Part shown: positions 18,906 through 28,123 of the stretch, piece after piece
Layout: the number at the start of each line of letters is the position of its first letter
Numbering within the stretch: the first letter of the stretch is position 1
Assembly (NCBI GenBank): GCA_964451705.1
Contig: CAYVIV010000001.1
Span: 71,333-135,332, forward strand
Reading direction: 5' to 3'
From: CAYYFV01 sp964451705
GTDB lineage: Bacteria > Patescibacteriota > Gracilibacteria > UBA1369 > GCA-2718715
DNA: 64,000 bases
Position numbers and translations under genes: made by a program
Notes under the pieces: generated by a model
What the model was told of the DNA's origin: nothing
Database searches by the model: none
The model's input: only the letters and a program-made list of their open reading frames with translations

Positions 18906-19562
18906 ACATGCTGTTTCTAATCTGAGTATTTTTTTACCTAGGCTGACTTTTGTATGTTTGAGAGTTTGCATAAACTCGAGATCTTGTTGGCTAAAGCCAC
19001 CTTCTGGTCCTATTAAAATGTTAATTTCTTCTAAACTATCTATTTGCGTGATTAACTTTTGATTATTGCCTACAACGCAGGCTAAATAATGCTTTTTGGG
19101 ATCGATTTGCTTGAGGGTGCTTGTAGTGTGGAGAATAGGTAGAAATCTGCTTTCGGATTGGCTAGCAGCGGATTTTATAATCTGATTAAGCCTCTCTAGC
19201 TTGCCAAGACTGTGAACTTGAGTGTATTCGGTGATAATTGGGTAAAAATTGTTAACTCCAAGTTCGGTGCCCATTTTTAGTATAAGCTCTAGCTTTGGTA
19301 ATTTATTGGGAATCGCAAAGTAGAGGTTTAAGCGCTTAGGATTGTAGCTGGATTCTTGAATGGTTTCTAGTTGGAGTGCGACCTCTTTTTTGTGAGCCAT
19401 AGTAATAGTGGCCTGGCAATATTTACCAAAGCCATCGAGGACTACTACTTGTTGGTTTTTTTGAAAACGCAGTACATTTATAATGTAATTGATTTGTGCT
19501 TTATCGGTGATTTTTAGCAGAGAGTTGCTTTTGAGAGTAGTATCTAGAAATAGATATTTCAT
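18852..19562 (-). CDS. rsmE: 16S rRNA (uracil-1498-N3)-methyltransferase
   Basis: SPOUT-fold enzyme methylating U1498 of 16S rRNA. The start MKYLFLDTTLK at ATG 19562 fits the family better than the open frame further upstream, which overlaps the 113-aa gene. A PUA-like N-terminal part (HVLR-type INYIINVLRFQKNQQVVVLDG) is followed by the SPOUT knot: LILKMGTELGVNNFYPIITE, SQSESRFLPILH, ILIGPEGGFSQQDLE, LGKKILRLETACLLAL. 236 residues, normal length. Confidence 0.92.
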   Translation of the reverse strand: MKYLFLDTTLKSNSLLKITDKAQINYIINVLRFQKNQQVVVLDGFGKYCQATITMAHKKEVALQLETIQESSYNPKRLNLYFAIPNKLPKLELILKMGTELGVNNFYPIITEYTQVHSLGKLERLNQIIKSAASQSESRFLPILHTTSTLKQIDPKKHYLACVVGNNQKLITQIDSLEEINILIGPEGGFSQQDLEFMQTLKHTKVSLGKKILRLETACLLALGISSLNNPIQETN

Positions 19563-19569
19563 GCTGTAA

Positions 19570-19911
19570 TTAATTCTTGAGTTTTTTCTTGCTAGACTTC
19601 GAAGCAGATTTAGAACCTGTGTCAGAGTCTGAACTAGATTTGCTTCTGGCCTTGTGTATATAATCACGAATAGACTTTTCTATAATTGGCGTAAGCTTGC
19701 CTACTATAGATAAAAGCATATCAATTGGTCCGGTAACAATACTATGCACTCTAGATGTTATATCCCCTGTCGAATGGCTAATTTTTCTAATATCTTTTAG
19801 AATCTGGTAAACTTTAAAAAGAACTAAACTTAAGAAGAATAAACTTAAAACCCCACCAAGGTATAATAATGCTTGAAAAATTTGTTCTAAGGTATATACG
19901 TTTGTAAGCAT
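19570..19911 (-). CDS. Single-span membrane protein with basic/serine tail (113 aa), unknown
   Basis: One strong membrane helix (about residues 12-32, ALLYLGGVLSLFFLSLVLF) is followed by an amphipathic segment like the DUF948-type region (KDIRKISHSTGDITSRVHSI). The low-complexity Lys/Ser tail begins SKSSSDSDTGSKSASKSSKK. It lies eight bases upstream of the rsmE start and is probably co-transcribed with it. Function unknown. Confidence 0.7.
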   Translation of the reverse strand: MLTNVYTLEQIFQALLYLGGVLSLFFLSLVLFKVYQILKDIRKISHSTGDITSRVHSIVTGPIDMLLSIVGKLTPIIEKSIRDYIHKARSKSSSDSDTGSKSASKSSKKKLKN

Positions 19912-19961
19912 AATAAGTTTTTAATTCTTTTGTTAATTATAGCATTATTTTGGACGAAAGT

Positions 19962-21398
19962 CTATTTTTCTGCAAGCATTTGCATTAGTTTTTTAGAAAT
20001 ATGTGCAGGATTTAGCTGACCTTTGGACTCCTTCATGCAAAAACCAACTAAAGCACCTATAGCTTTGTGGTTGCCTTGGCGCACATCGTCTGCAGCTTTT
20101 TGGTTGCTGTCTATAGCTTTTTGGCAGACGCTCTCGAGCAGGCCTTCGTCTATAACTTGTTTTAGATTGTGTTTTTCAATAAGCGTTTCGACATTCTCAC
20201 CTGTCTCCAAGGCTAGTTGCATAAGTTTACCCTTGGCAATATTAAAGGAAATAACCTCTTCATTAATGAGTTTGACTATAGTACCGAGATTTTTGGCTGA
20301 GACCGGAGACTCACTAATGTCTAGGTTTTGGTCTGCGAGTTTTTTTAGTAAGACTGTAGTTAAAAGCGAACAGGTTTTTTTTGGGTCATCAGAAATCTCG
20401 AGAGCCTCTTCAAAATACTCTGCCATTTCGAGTGTGTTGGAAAGTGTAAAGACTTCATCTGCGCTAATCCCATATTCTCTGTACTTTTGCCTTTTTTGCA
20501 TTGGCAGTTCCCCTAACTCTTGCCTAATTTCTTCGACTAGCTCTTTGCTGTGTGTAAGTGGTGGAATATCTGGCTCAGGAAAATATCTGTAGTCCTGTGC
20601 GGACTCTTTGGATCTTTGGCCGACTGTGATTTGTTTAGCATCGTCGTAGCCTCTGGTTTCTTGATAAATTTCGTTACCGGCATCTAATTCCTTGGCTTGG
20701 CGTTTGATTTCGTAGGCGAGGGCTTTTTCTAAAGAAGAGAAGGAGTTCAAGTTTTTAACTTCGACCTTGGTACCTAGTTCTGCCTGGCCCTTGGGTTTGA
20801 GGGATACATTGATATCAAAACGCATCATGCCTTTTTCCATATCTGCATCGGAAGCTTTTGTGTATCGTATTATTCTTTGGACTTCCCTGGCATATGCCGA
20901 GGCTTCGCTGACACTATTCATGTCTGGATCGGAGACAATTTCCATAAGTGGAGTGTCACAGCGATTAAAATCGACTAATGAGCCAGTTGACTCGTGAGTG
21001 AGTTTACCGGCATCACCTTCTAAATGCATATGGTGAATGCCCACATCTTTAGCTCCGTTTTCTGTTTCTATGCTAACATTGCCTTTCTTTGTAATGGGAC
21101 GAAATTGCTGTGTGATTTGGTAGCCCTTAGGACTATCAGGGTAGAAATAACTTTTTCTATCGAAAACTGAGACCTCAGAAATTTCACAGCCCAAAGCTAG
21201 TCCTGCTTTAATACCTTTAGTTATAGCTGCTTTATTAACTACTGGTAGCTGCCCAGGAAAGCCCATGCAAACAGGGCAGGTGTTGGTGTTTGGCTTAGCT
21301 GACTGAGAATCATTGCTGCAACCACAAAATAACTTGGTTTTTGTATTCATTTGGCAGTGGATTTCCAGACCCACCACGACATCGTATTTATCTTGCAT
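19962..21398 (-). CDS. gatB: Aspartyl/glutamyl-tRNA(Asn/Gln) amidotransferase subunit B
   Basis: Part of the GatCAB complex that converts misacylated Glu-tRNA-Gln or Asp-tRNA-Asn. Conserved blocks: GLEIHCQMNTKTKLFCGC (Zn-binding Cys pair with CPVCMGFPGQLP), FDRKSYFYPDSPKGYQITQ, HLEGDAGKLTH, VDFNRCDTPLMEIVS and RYFPEPDIPPL. A C-terminal tail domain with QVIDEGLLESVCQKAIDSN resembles YqeY. 478 residues, normal. GatA and GatC are not in this window. Confidence 0.97.
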   Translation of the reverse strand: MQDKYDVVVGLEIHCQMNTKTKLFCGCSNDSQSAKPNTNTCPVCMGFPGQLPVVNKAAITKGIKAGLALGCEISEVSVFDRKSYFYPDSPKGYQITQQFRPITKKGNVSIETENGAKDVGIHHMHLEGDAGKLTHESTGSLVDFNRCDTPLMEIVSDPDMNSVSEASAYAREVQRIIRYTKASDADMEKGMMRFDINVSLKPKGQAELGTKVEVKNLNSFSSLEKALAYEIKRQAKELDAGNEIYQETRGYDDAKQITVGQRSKESAQDYRYFPEPDIPPLTHSKELVEEIRQELGELPMQKRQKYREYGISADEVFTLSNTLEMAEYFEEALEISDDPKKTCSLLTTVLLKKLADQNLDISESPVSAKNLGTIVKLINEEVISFNIAKGKLMQLALETGENVETLIEKHNLKQVIDEGLLESVCQKAIDSNQKAADDVRQGNHKAIGALVGFCMKESKGQLNPAHISKKLMQMLAEK

Positions 21399-21449
21399 GC
21401 TTTTTATTTATTGGTATTTAATTTATTTAAGTGTAATTCCTGGGAAATT

Positions 21450-22043
21450 TCAATCTAAATCGTCAATTAAGGAGACACCATTTTCATTAATATGCCTTTG
21501 TAGCATGTTTGTAATCATACCTTTTAGGTTTTCATGTTCTTTATGAACATTAGATACAGAATGTTTACTTTGGAATTCCATGAGAATATGGCAGGCTCTT
21601 TTAGGATTATAAATACCATTAATTTCCTTAGCATTTCCAGAAAGTTTAATGATTGTGATTGTACCAATATTATTGAGGGTATGAAAAACTCCTGCTATTT
21701 CGTAGGAAAAACTTTCTATCTGATTATAATCAATTCTTTCGGAAAGCATTCTAAACAAACCATTCCACTCAATATTGATTAAGTTTAGGTTGGTTACAAG
21801 TAGTGCATTGTAGTGCCAGGTGTATAATTTGGCAATAATTCTAAAAGTTCCTATTGCCATCAATCCTAGCCATAAAAATGATAGATTAGCAAAATACCAA
21901 AAACCAATACTAGGTATAACTATTAATATTATAAAGTTTATGGCAAATGGTTTTAAAAGACTGTCTAAATGGTGATGTATCACATTGACTATCTGTTCGT
22001 CTTCTTCTAGGTATTTGCGAAATAAAAAGTTATTTAGTTTCAT
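21450..22043 (-). CDS. Bacterial PH-domain (bPH2/YdbS-like) membrane protein
   Basis: 197 residues from ATG 22043 (MKLNNFLFRKYLEEDEQIV). Two adjacent membrane helices (about 32-52 and 57-77) are followed by a beta-rich domain: WHYNALLVTNLNLINIEWNG, then RIDYNQIESFSYEIAGVFHTL, which is the usual bPH pattern. The last 30 residues are acidic. Its job is unknown; related proteins are envelope components. It is divergent to lepB. Confidence 0.75.
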   Translation of the reverse strand: MKLNNFLFRKYLEEDEQIVNVIHHHLDSLLKPFAINFIILIVIPSIGFWYFANLSFLWLGLMAIGTFRIIAKLYTWHYNALLVTNLNLINIEWNGLFRMLSERIDYNQIESFSYEIAGVFHTLNNIGTITIIKLSGNAKEINGIYNPKRACHILMEFQSKHSVSNVHKEHENLKGMITNMLQRHINENGVSLIDDLD

Positions 22044-22113
22044 AAAAAAGTTTGTGTTTTTAGTCAATTACCCTTACATTTTATAGTGTTTTATATCAAT
22101 TTAATATAGTTTT

Positions 22114-22740
22114 TTGAAAAGTTGGGTTGAATTTTTTTTAGATTTACTAATTGTAATGCTGGCAGCATTGCTTATTCGAGCATATGTAGTGATTCCCTTT
22201 AAGGTATATGGACCTTCTATGTGTAACACATTAAACAGTCGTTCTGGTGAGTGTTTAATGGCATATGGAGATCGGATGGTTGTCAATATTTTTGGGTATT
22301 TGCGCGTAGGTGATTTTGAAATAGGTGCACCCAAAAGTGATGACATTATTATTTTCGCCCCATCTGCTGTAACGCAAAAGTTTTATGTTAAAAGAATTGT
22401 TGCTGTCCCAGGCGAGACTATTCGCATTAAGGATGGTTATGTTTATAAAAAACAAGATGGTGAGTTTGTAGAGTTAGAAGAACCTTATTTGTCTGAGAAA
22501 AATATAGGTAACACCTTACTGCCAAGTGGTCCCACAGATGCGATTTACACAGTGCCAGAGGATCACTATTTTGTTATGGGTGATAACCGCTTACAAAGTA
22601 CTGACTCGAGAAACTGCTTTCATAAATCAAGCATTCAGCCATGTTCAACTGAATCTTTAGCTGCCTTTGTGGCGCGAGATCAAATTAAAGGTAGGGCCTG
22701 GATAAGATTTTGGCCATTGAACAAAATTGAGCTTCTCTAG
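22114..22740 (+). CDS. lepB: Signal peptidase I
   Basis: Removes signal peptides at the outer face of the membrane and would process the many secreted proteins of this window. One N-terminal membrane helix (about 8-28) leads to YGPSMCNTL, whose Ser35 is the catalytic serine. KFYVKRIVAVPGETIRI holds the catalytic Lys, and HYFVMGDNRLQSTDSR is box D/E. A lid insertion with two Cys (NCFHKSSIQPC) may form a disulfide. The start is TTG 22114; no ATG lies upstream in frame. Confidence 0.93.
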   Translation: MKSWVEFFLDLLIVMLAALLIRAYVVIPFKVYGPSMCNTLNSRSGECLMAYGDRMVVNIFGYLRVGDFEIGAPKSDDIIIFAPSAVTQKFYVKRIVAVPGETIRIKDGYVYKKQDGEFVELEEPYLSEKNIGNTLLPSGPTDAIYTVPEDHYFVMGDNRLQSTDSRNCFHKSSIQPCSTESLAAFVARDQIKGRAWIRFWPLNKIELL

Positions 22741-23138
22741 TTTTTTTCTTTAAAGATTAGTTCAACTGTCATTAGAATTAGCAGCATAAGACCAATGTTC
22801 CAATTCTCTATTATGCCAAGTATTTTGCTTGTTAGAATATATTGAATAAAAATTGCAATTAGTATCCCCTGCCTCAGGCTAGATCCCAGTGCAGAATAGT
22901 AATTTTTATATTTAAGTATTTTAAATAAATATATGAGTAGGCTTACAAGGCTAATACTGAAAATGAACAAATTTACTTGAAAAATTGCAATAATTTGTGT
23001 GTTAAGGTTGGCACAAAAGTTTGCTGCAGAATACCCATCACAGGGTTCGAATTTATGAATCATTGTTAAAAGTCCGGCTAGACTAACTAGACTTATAGCT
23101 GATAAATAAGTGATTGGTTTTTTTAACATAGATAGCAT
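22737..23138 (-). CDS. Four-span membrane protein (133 aa), unknown
   Basis: About four hydrophobic helices (near 8-27, 47-70, 88-105 and 112-129). Two Cys in the first outside loop (EPCDGYSAANFCAN) could pair. The SLRQGILIAIFIQYILTSK segment is of a kind I associate with small membrane proteins of CPR genomes, from memory only. The 3' end overlaps lepB by four bases; nrnA lies just upstream. Confidence 0.65.
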   Translation of the reverse strand: MLSMLKKPITYLSAISLVSLAGLLTMIHKFEPCDGYSAANFCANLNTQIIAIFQVNLFIFSISLVSLLIYLFKILKYKNYYSALGSSLRQGILIAIFIQYILTSKILGIIENWNIGLMLLILMTVELIFKEKN

Positions 23139-23163
23139 TTATTTACTTAAATATATGCTAAGG

Positions 23164-24129
23164 CTAATTTTTTGGCAATTGATTAAAGTCCCAAGATGTT
23201 TTCTTTTGTAATCTACCTGCTACTCGAAAACCTGCAGCTTTGGTGTGGCCGCCACCGCCAAAGTTTTCTGCGACCTTAGCAACATTAATTTCATCTTTGC
23301 GGGTTCTCAGTGAGGCTTTAATTTTGCCCGACTGCTCCTCTGTAAATAAAATTGTATAGTCTGTGTTAGGTATGGAGCAAATCATGTCAGCAACGCCAGA
23401 TAAATCGTCTGTAGTGGCATTATATTTTTTAAAAGTAAACTGCGACACTCCACTTTGGACAACTCCCTCTTGAGTTATATCTATATTAGAGAGTACCTCG
23501 CCCATAAGTTTAAGTTTTTTGTAATTAGTTTTTTTAAAATTATTTTTCTGAATTGCATGCCTGTCAGCCCCAAGTTTTGTGAGTTTAGAGGCTTGTCTTA
23601 GCACTAATGTATTAGTATTGGAGTGCATAAAGCTACCTGTGTCTGTGTAAATACCGTTTAGCAGGCAGGTTGCCATTTCGCTATCAATTTCATAGTTGAG
23701 TGTCTCTAGTATTTGCATTAGTAAACTTGTGGTAGAGGTTGCCTTTGGATCTATAATATTCAAGGTTCCAAATGGTTGGCTGGAGGCATGGTGATCTATT
23801 GTGACAATGGGCTTTTGAGTACGTTCAAGTTCTGGATATTTTTCGAAAAAGCTTACCAAGTGCTTCGCAGCAGTATCTACGACAATTACACAGTCATATT
23901 CCTCGAGCACAAATTCTTGGACTATAGATTCTATATTTGGTAGAAACAACATAGTATCAGAAACTTTATCGTGGCAGGCACTAGTAACTGTTTTGCCAAG
24001 TCTACGCAAAACCTTAGAAAGTGCTAGGTTAGAGCCAAGCGTATCGCCATCTGGTTTATTATGCGAAATCACAACAAATTTTTGATTTGTTTTAATAATT
24101 TCTTGGAATTCTTGAATAAGTTCCTGCAT
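23164..24129 (-). CDS. DHH/DHHA1 phosphoesterase (NrnA-like oligoribonuclease / pAp phosphatase)
   Basis: Degrades nanoRNAs, pAp or cyclic-dinucleotide products. Motifs in order: SHNKPDGDTLGSNLAL (motif I), VIVVDTAAKHL (II), TIDHHASSQPFG (the DHH motif), NGIYTDTGSFMHSNT (IV), and the DHHA1 signature FGGGGHTKAAGF near the C-terminus. The 321 residues match NrnA. It lies 26 bases upstream of the 133-aa membrane gene on the same strand. Confidence 0.92.
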   Translation of the reverse strand: MQELIQEFQEIIKTNQKFVVISHNKPDGDTLGSNLALSKVLRRLGKTVTSACHDKVSDTMLFLPNIESIVQEFVLEEYDCVIVVDTAAKHLVSFFEKYPELERTQKPIVTIDHHASSQPFGTLNIIDPKATSTTSLLMQILETLNYEIDSEMATCLLNGIYTDTGSFMHSNTNTLVLRQASKLTKLGADRHAIQKNNFKKTNYKKLKLMGEVLSNIDITQEGVVQSGVSQFTFKKYNATTDDLSGVADMICSIPNTDYTILFTEEQSGKIKASLRTRKDEINVAKVAENFGGGGHTKAAGFRVAGRLQKKTSWDFNQLPKN

Positions 24130-24194
24130 GCTTGTATGATTGGCTATGTATTAAGTCTAAGATTTTACCTTTATTTGATTAACTTGTAAAGCTG

Positions 24195-25115
24195 ATGTTG
24201 AATATTTGTTATATGGGCTCTGGACCATTTGCAGCAAGAGTCCTTGAATTGCTTGTAAAAGATGCAAGGTTTACTATAGAAATGGTAGTTACCCAACCTC
24301 ATGCACCTAGTGGACGCAAGAAGACTTTGACCCCGACCCCTGTTTTTAGCTTAGCAAAAACTTTGGGTTTGCAAATTTTCGAGGCTGCCAATTCCAAGCA
24401 GATTTTAGAAATTTTAAAGCCTGAGACAGTAGATTTTTTGATAGTTTGTGACTACGGTGTTTTGTTAAAACAGCCAGTCATAGACTTGCCAAGGTTCGAA
24501 ACCTTAAACATTCATGGTTCGCTACTACCTAAATATCGTGGGGCCTCACCTATTCAGGCGGCTTTGCGGAATGGGGACTCGAGTACAGGCATTAGTTTGC
24601 AACAAATGGTGCTTAAACTCGATGCTGGCCCTGTGTTTGCAGAAAAAACTTACTTTATAGATGAGACTTCTGGATTTATTAAGGTACGAGATGATTTAGC
24701 CTGGCTGGGAGCAAAATTATTATTAGAGTCTTTAGAGAGAATTAAAAACGGTGATTTGCTAGCAAAACCGCAAGATGAGTCTCATGTGAGTTTTTGCACT
24801 AAGATTCAAAAGTCCGAAGCTCAAGTTGATTTCAAAACTATGACTGCCTTACAAATATACAATTTGTATAGAGCCTTTGAGATTTGGCCGAAACTCTTTT
24901 TTAATTTTTCAGAGCATTTGATTACAATGCACAAACTTGCTTTGTCAGAGAAAAAGCTGAAGCCAGGAGAATTTTTGGTTGAAAATAAGTCTGTATATGT
25001 AGGTTGTCAAACTGGCAGTCTGCAGATTTTAGAACTGCAGTTAGCTGGTAAACCTGTTATGTTAACTGCGACCTTCCTCAATGGACGCAGTCGGTTTTTT
25101 GAAAATCAAAACTAG
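24195..25115 (+). CDS. fmt: Methionyl-tRNA formyltransferase
   Basis: Formylates initiator Met-tRNA. MLNICYMGSGPFAARVLELL is the expected start. The catalytic block is LNIHGSLLPKYRGASPIQ then ALRNGD with Asn, His and Asp; TGISLQQMVLKLDAGPVF follows. The C-terminal OB-like domain begins near residue 200. 306 residues, normal. The last 54 bases overlap the convergent O-antigen-ligase-like gene. Confidence 0.95.
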   Translation: MLNICYMGSGPFAARVLELLVKDARFTIEMVVTQPHAPSGRKKTLTPTPVFSLAKTLGLQIFEAANSKQILEILKPETVDFLIVCDYGVLLKQPVIDLPRFETLNIHGSLLPKYRGASPIQAALRNGDSSTGISLQQMVLKLDAGPVFAEKTYFIDETSGFIKVRDDLAWLGAKLLLESLERIKNGDLLAKPQDESHVSFCTKIQKSEAQVDFKTMTALQIYNLYRAFEIWPKLFFNFSEHLITMHKLALSEKKLKPGEFLVENKSVYVGCQTGSLQILELQLAGKPVMLTATFLNGRSRFFENQN

Positions 25116-26108
25116 ACTCCAAAGCAAAATCCCTTGGTTGCTAGATATTAGATAATGATCAAAACAAGCAAGTACAAGCATCAAGATAGCCAGCTTTTTG
25201 TCGTGTTTATATAGGACGTATAAAATTAAGACTAAGGCGACGACAAAGATTGGATTGATCTGCAGGCTTTCAATGAATATATTATGAGTTGGTGTATCTA
25301 ACCAGGGTTTTAAGCTAGAGCTGCCTATGTTTGATAATGGTGCAGAAAGCTCTTGGAGCCTTTGGCTGTAGCTACTTAGGTTGAAAAGTGGGTTTTTTAG
25401 AATCAAAATTAGTATTAATGGGAGCCAATATTTAAGCTTCTTTAGGCTTTTTTTGCTATGCGAGCATAGGTTGGCAATTGCAGCAGACAAACTTAGGCTG
25501 ACTGGGATAAAATAAGACAAAAACTTGTATTCCAAAGCACACAGTGCCAAATATGCCCCAAATATATTGGGATGTGCAAAAGTTCCATAACCTCTGAGAA
25601 TTTTATAGCCATAGAAATTAATATAAGAACTGCCAGGTATCTGTGTACTTACTTGGGACTCCCCTAATAACTGCAGTCCTAATGAACTAGCTAAGAGCAC
25701 TTGCAAAGCTCCAACTGTTAATTGAAGGATGATAAAGTAAAGTAAGATTTTTTTAACGGTTTGTAATTGCTTAGTTCCAAGCTTGCAGATAGCCAGTGTG
25801 ATGGGAATGTTGAGCAGAAAGACTGGATTTAAAAAACTCAGCGTTATAAATGCCAAAATCAGCAGCTTGAGTTTGTGAGTCTCAAGGCTGTCTAAGTTAG
25901 ATTGAGAGTGAGTTTTTTTGAGCAGCATTATGATTAGCAAGCTTGATACAACTGCAAAAATTGCAAACAAATTGATTTTATCTGCTTGAAAGTAATTAAA
26001 TTTGCCTAAATAAAAACTTGGATTACTAGTTACAATGAATTTATTGAATGTTAGTAACCCAAGTGTGATTCCAAAAAAAATTGTGAGTTTATTCTTTTTC
26101 TCCAGCAA
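25062..26108 (-). CDS. O-antigen ligase/polymerase-like membrane protein (WaaL/Wzy type)
   Basis: 348 residues with around ten hydrophobic helices. LRGYGTFAHPNIFGAYLAL is the family's G-TF-HPN-fG signature, and PTHNIFIESLQINPIF is the second conserved loop (HN...E). SSNQGILLWSLVLIF closes the last helix. Such enzymes join or polymerise lipid-linked glycans outside the membrane. The start overlaps the end of the binding-protein gene by 20 bases, so the two are coupled. Exact substrate unknown. Confidence 0.75.
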   Translation of the reverse strand: MLEKKNKLTIFFGITLGLLTFNKFIVTSNPSFYLGKFNYFQADKINLFAIFAVVSSLLIIMLLKKTHSQSNLDSLETHKLKLLILAFITLSFLNPVFLLNIPITLAICKLGTKQLQTVKKILLYFIILQLTVGALQVLLASSLGLQLLGESQVSTQIPGSSYINFYGYKILRGYGTFAHPNIFGAYLALCALEYKFLSYFIPVSLSLSAAIANLCSHSKKSLKKLKYWLPLILILILKNPLFNLSSYSQRLQELSAPLSNIGSSSLKPWLDTPTHNIFIESLQINPIFVVALVLILYVLYKHDKKLAILMLVLACFDHYLISSNQGILLWSLVLIFKKPTASIEEGRS

Positions 26109-27474
26109 TGATCTGATTTAGTTTTTTAGTAGAAAGTACTTGGTTTATTAGAGCCTGGGTACTGCTGAGTTTTTGTCTTGCTCTAAATTTATATTCAGGA
26201 TCTAAAATAAGTTCTTCAAACATTTGTGCAAAATACTCTCTATATTTGTGATCATCGGCAATTACTAAGCTTTTGGCAATTCCTAGTTGGTTGACAAAGG
26301 CTGCATATACTCGGTTTGAGCGTTGTTTGCTAATCATATCGCGTCTACTGGTTGGTTTAAAATTGTTTTTGTAGAGTTTTTCTAGATTGGGCTTAGAAAC
26401 CATTTGAGAGATCAGAGCCCAGGCTTCAAATTTATTTTGGGAGTTCTTAGAGACTACTTCCGAGAAATAGTTTGCGTATGCCACTTTGTCTGAGTCTGCC
26501 TCTATGCTTTCTTGCGGAATTGGATTAATTCTAATGTCCGAAGCATCTATAACAGTTTTACCTGCTCTTTTATATGCCTGATGCAGCTTTAAAAGGTCTT
26601 TGTACAAGTGGCTGTAGCCAAAAATCATCGATGTTTTGCCAGTTAAAAAGGCTTCGACCTCTTTGTTAGCAGACTCTGGATCGACAATGTTTTGATTAGT
26701 GGAGTAGTTGGGACTAGTCTCATCTGCAAAACTTAGTTGAAATTTGACTAGGTTTTCTGTCTTAGAATTTTTTGCAAAGCTGGCTGTGCTGTAATCTTTA
26801 TTATAGAAATTAACCCCATTTTGTAGTAGTCGAGTATAGAATATATCTATTTCTTTACTGTTAGAGCTTGGATCTCCTAGTGCTGTTAAGCTACGAATTA
26901 GGGTGTTGCCCTGTTTAAAATTCATAACTCTGGCATCGGACTGCATTTGATTCCAGGTAGCAGCAGGTTTGCCTCTTTCTGGAATAGCAGCCTCAAAGTG
27001 GGCTTTGTTATAATAAACAGCTAGTGTATCTATGCTTAGTGGCACACCATATATGTGTTGTTTGTCATTAGTATCTAGGATAATATTGTCTTTGGCGGCA
27101 ATGTCTAGGAATAGATTCTTGTATATTTCTGGAGTGACTATGGAGTTTGGAGCGGGTGAGAGTTTTAAGTAATTAGGTTTTACCCACCAGTTTGGTACAG
27201 AAAATACATCTGGTCCCCTGCCTTCTGCAAATTCGTTAAGTATGGTTTCGTAGTACTTGTCTGGATCTGTAAACTTCCTATAGTTTACTGTCACATAAGG
27301 AAATTGCTTGCGAAATTCAGTGAATAGTGGGTTGAGATTTTCTTGGTTTTCATAAAGTTTGTAGTAGCTTAAGGTAACTGGTGCTTTGTTTTCTTGAATG
27401 ACTTGTTTTTTGCGACATCCTCCAATGCTAAGCATTAAAATGCTTATAAGAAGTATAGATAAAAGTTTTTTCAT
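26089..27474 (-). CDS. Extracellular solute-binding lipoprotein (sugar ABC type)
   Basis: 461 residues. The signal peptide ends in a lipobox (MLSIGGC, Cys near 19). The body has the SBP_bac_1 pattern: VTLSYYKLYENQENLNPLFT, then RGPDVFSVPNWWV, VPLSIDTLAVYYNKAHF and KTSMIFGYSHLYKDLL. It would bind a carbohydrate outside the membrane, but no permease or ATPase genes adjoin it. The pairing with an O-antigen-ligase-like gene may point to a cell-envelope role. Ligand unknown. Confidence 0.85.
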   Translation of the reverse strand: MKKLLSILLISILMLSIGGCRKKQVIQENKAPVTLSYYKLYENQENLNPLFTEFRKQFPYVTVNYRKFTDPDKYYETILNEFAEGRGPDVFSVPNWWVKPNYLKLSPAPNSIVTPEIYKNLFLDIAAKDNIILDTNDKQHIYGVPLSIDTLAVYYNKAHFEAAIPERGKPAATWNQMQSDARVMNFKQGNTLIRSLTALGDPSSNSKEIDIFYTRLLQNGVNFYNKDYSTASFAKNSKTENLVKFQLSFADETSPNYSTNQNIVDPESANKEVEAFLTGKTSMIFGYSHLYKDLLKLHQAYKRAGKTVIDASDIRINPIPQESIEADSDKVAYANYFSEVVSKNSQNKFEAWALISQMVSKPNLEKLYKNNFKPTSRRDMISKQRSNRVYAAFVNQLGIAKSLVIADDHKYREYFAQMFEELILDPEYKFRARQKLSSTQALINQVLSTKKLNQIIAGEKE

Positions 27475-27478
27475 TGAT

Positions 27479-27507
27479 TTGCAGGCTAAATTTAATTAGA
27501 TTATACA
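27479..27507 (+). promoter_or_regulatory. Promoter of ribE-ribH
   Basis: TTGCAG (27479-27484), 17 bases, TATACA (27502-27507). The start near 27514 leaves about 16 bases before GTG 27530, too short to hold an FMN riboswitch. Confidence 0.5.
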
Positions 27508-27529
27508 TAATTGATTTTAACTCTTAAAG

Positions 27530-28123
27530 GTGTTTAATGGAATTATTCGAAACTTAGCAAGTTTAGAGTCAAAACAAAGTCAAAAAGATCATACAAAGTC
27601 TACAACAACTTTTGTGTTTTGTTGTCCTGCTATTGCTAAAGAAAGCCAACTTGGTGACTCGATAGCTGTTAATGGTGTCTGTTTGACAGTAGTTTCCAAA
27701 ACATCAGAAAATTTGAGTTTCGATGTCTTAGATGAATCCCTATCTCGTACCAACCTTGGCCTTTTAAAAGCTGGAGAGACTGTGAATTTGGAGCAAAGTT
27801 TGAGACTTAATGACTATATTTGTGGGCACTTAGTAAGTGGCCATGTAGATTTTTGTGCTAAATTGCTAGAGGTCAATGCAGATAAATGGACTTTTGAGTT
27901 AAATCCAGATTACAGCCACTTGGTGGCTTCTAAAGGATCTATTACCTTAAATGGTGTCGCTTTAACGTCTTGTGAGCTTGATGACGATAGTTTTAGTGTT
28001 TACTTAATTCCAGAAACCTTAGAAAGAACTAATTTAAAGGATTTAAAGCCAGGAGATATGGTAAATGTCGAAATAGACATGATAGCCAGATATGTAGAAA
28101 GATTAATTAACCATACAAAATGA
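27530..28123 (+). CDS. ribE: Riboflavin synthase (alpha chain)
   Basis: Dismutates two 6,7-dimethyl-8-ribityllumazines into riboflavin. It has two tandem lumazine-binding barrels: the first starts MFNGIIRNLASLES with GDSIAVNGVCLTVV and RTNLGLLKAG. The second starts ICGHLVSGHVDFCAK with KGSITLNGVALTS and RTNLKDLKPGDMVNVEID. The GTG start at 27530 gives the usual MF-GI N-terminus. 197 residues, normal. Its TGA overlaps the ribH ATG (ATGA). Confidence 0.95.
   Translation: MFNGIIRNLASLESKQSQKDHTKSTTTFVFCCPAIAKESQLGDSIAVNGVCLTVVSKTSENLSFDVLDESLSRTNLGLLKAGETVNLEQSLRLNDYICGHLVSGHVDFCAKLLEVNADKWTFELNPDYSHLVASKGSITLNGVALTSCELDDDSFSVYLIPETLERTNLKDLKPGDMVNVEIDMIARYVERLINHTK

Noticed and set aside
20023..20592. 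189-codon plus-strand ORF
   Set aside because: Antisense shadow of gatB with no plausible protein features.
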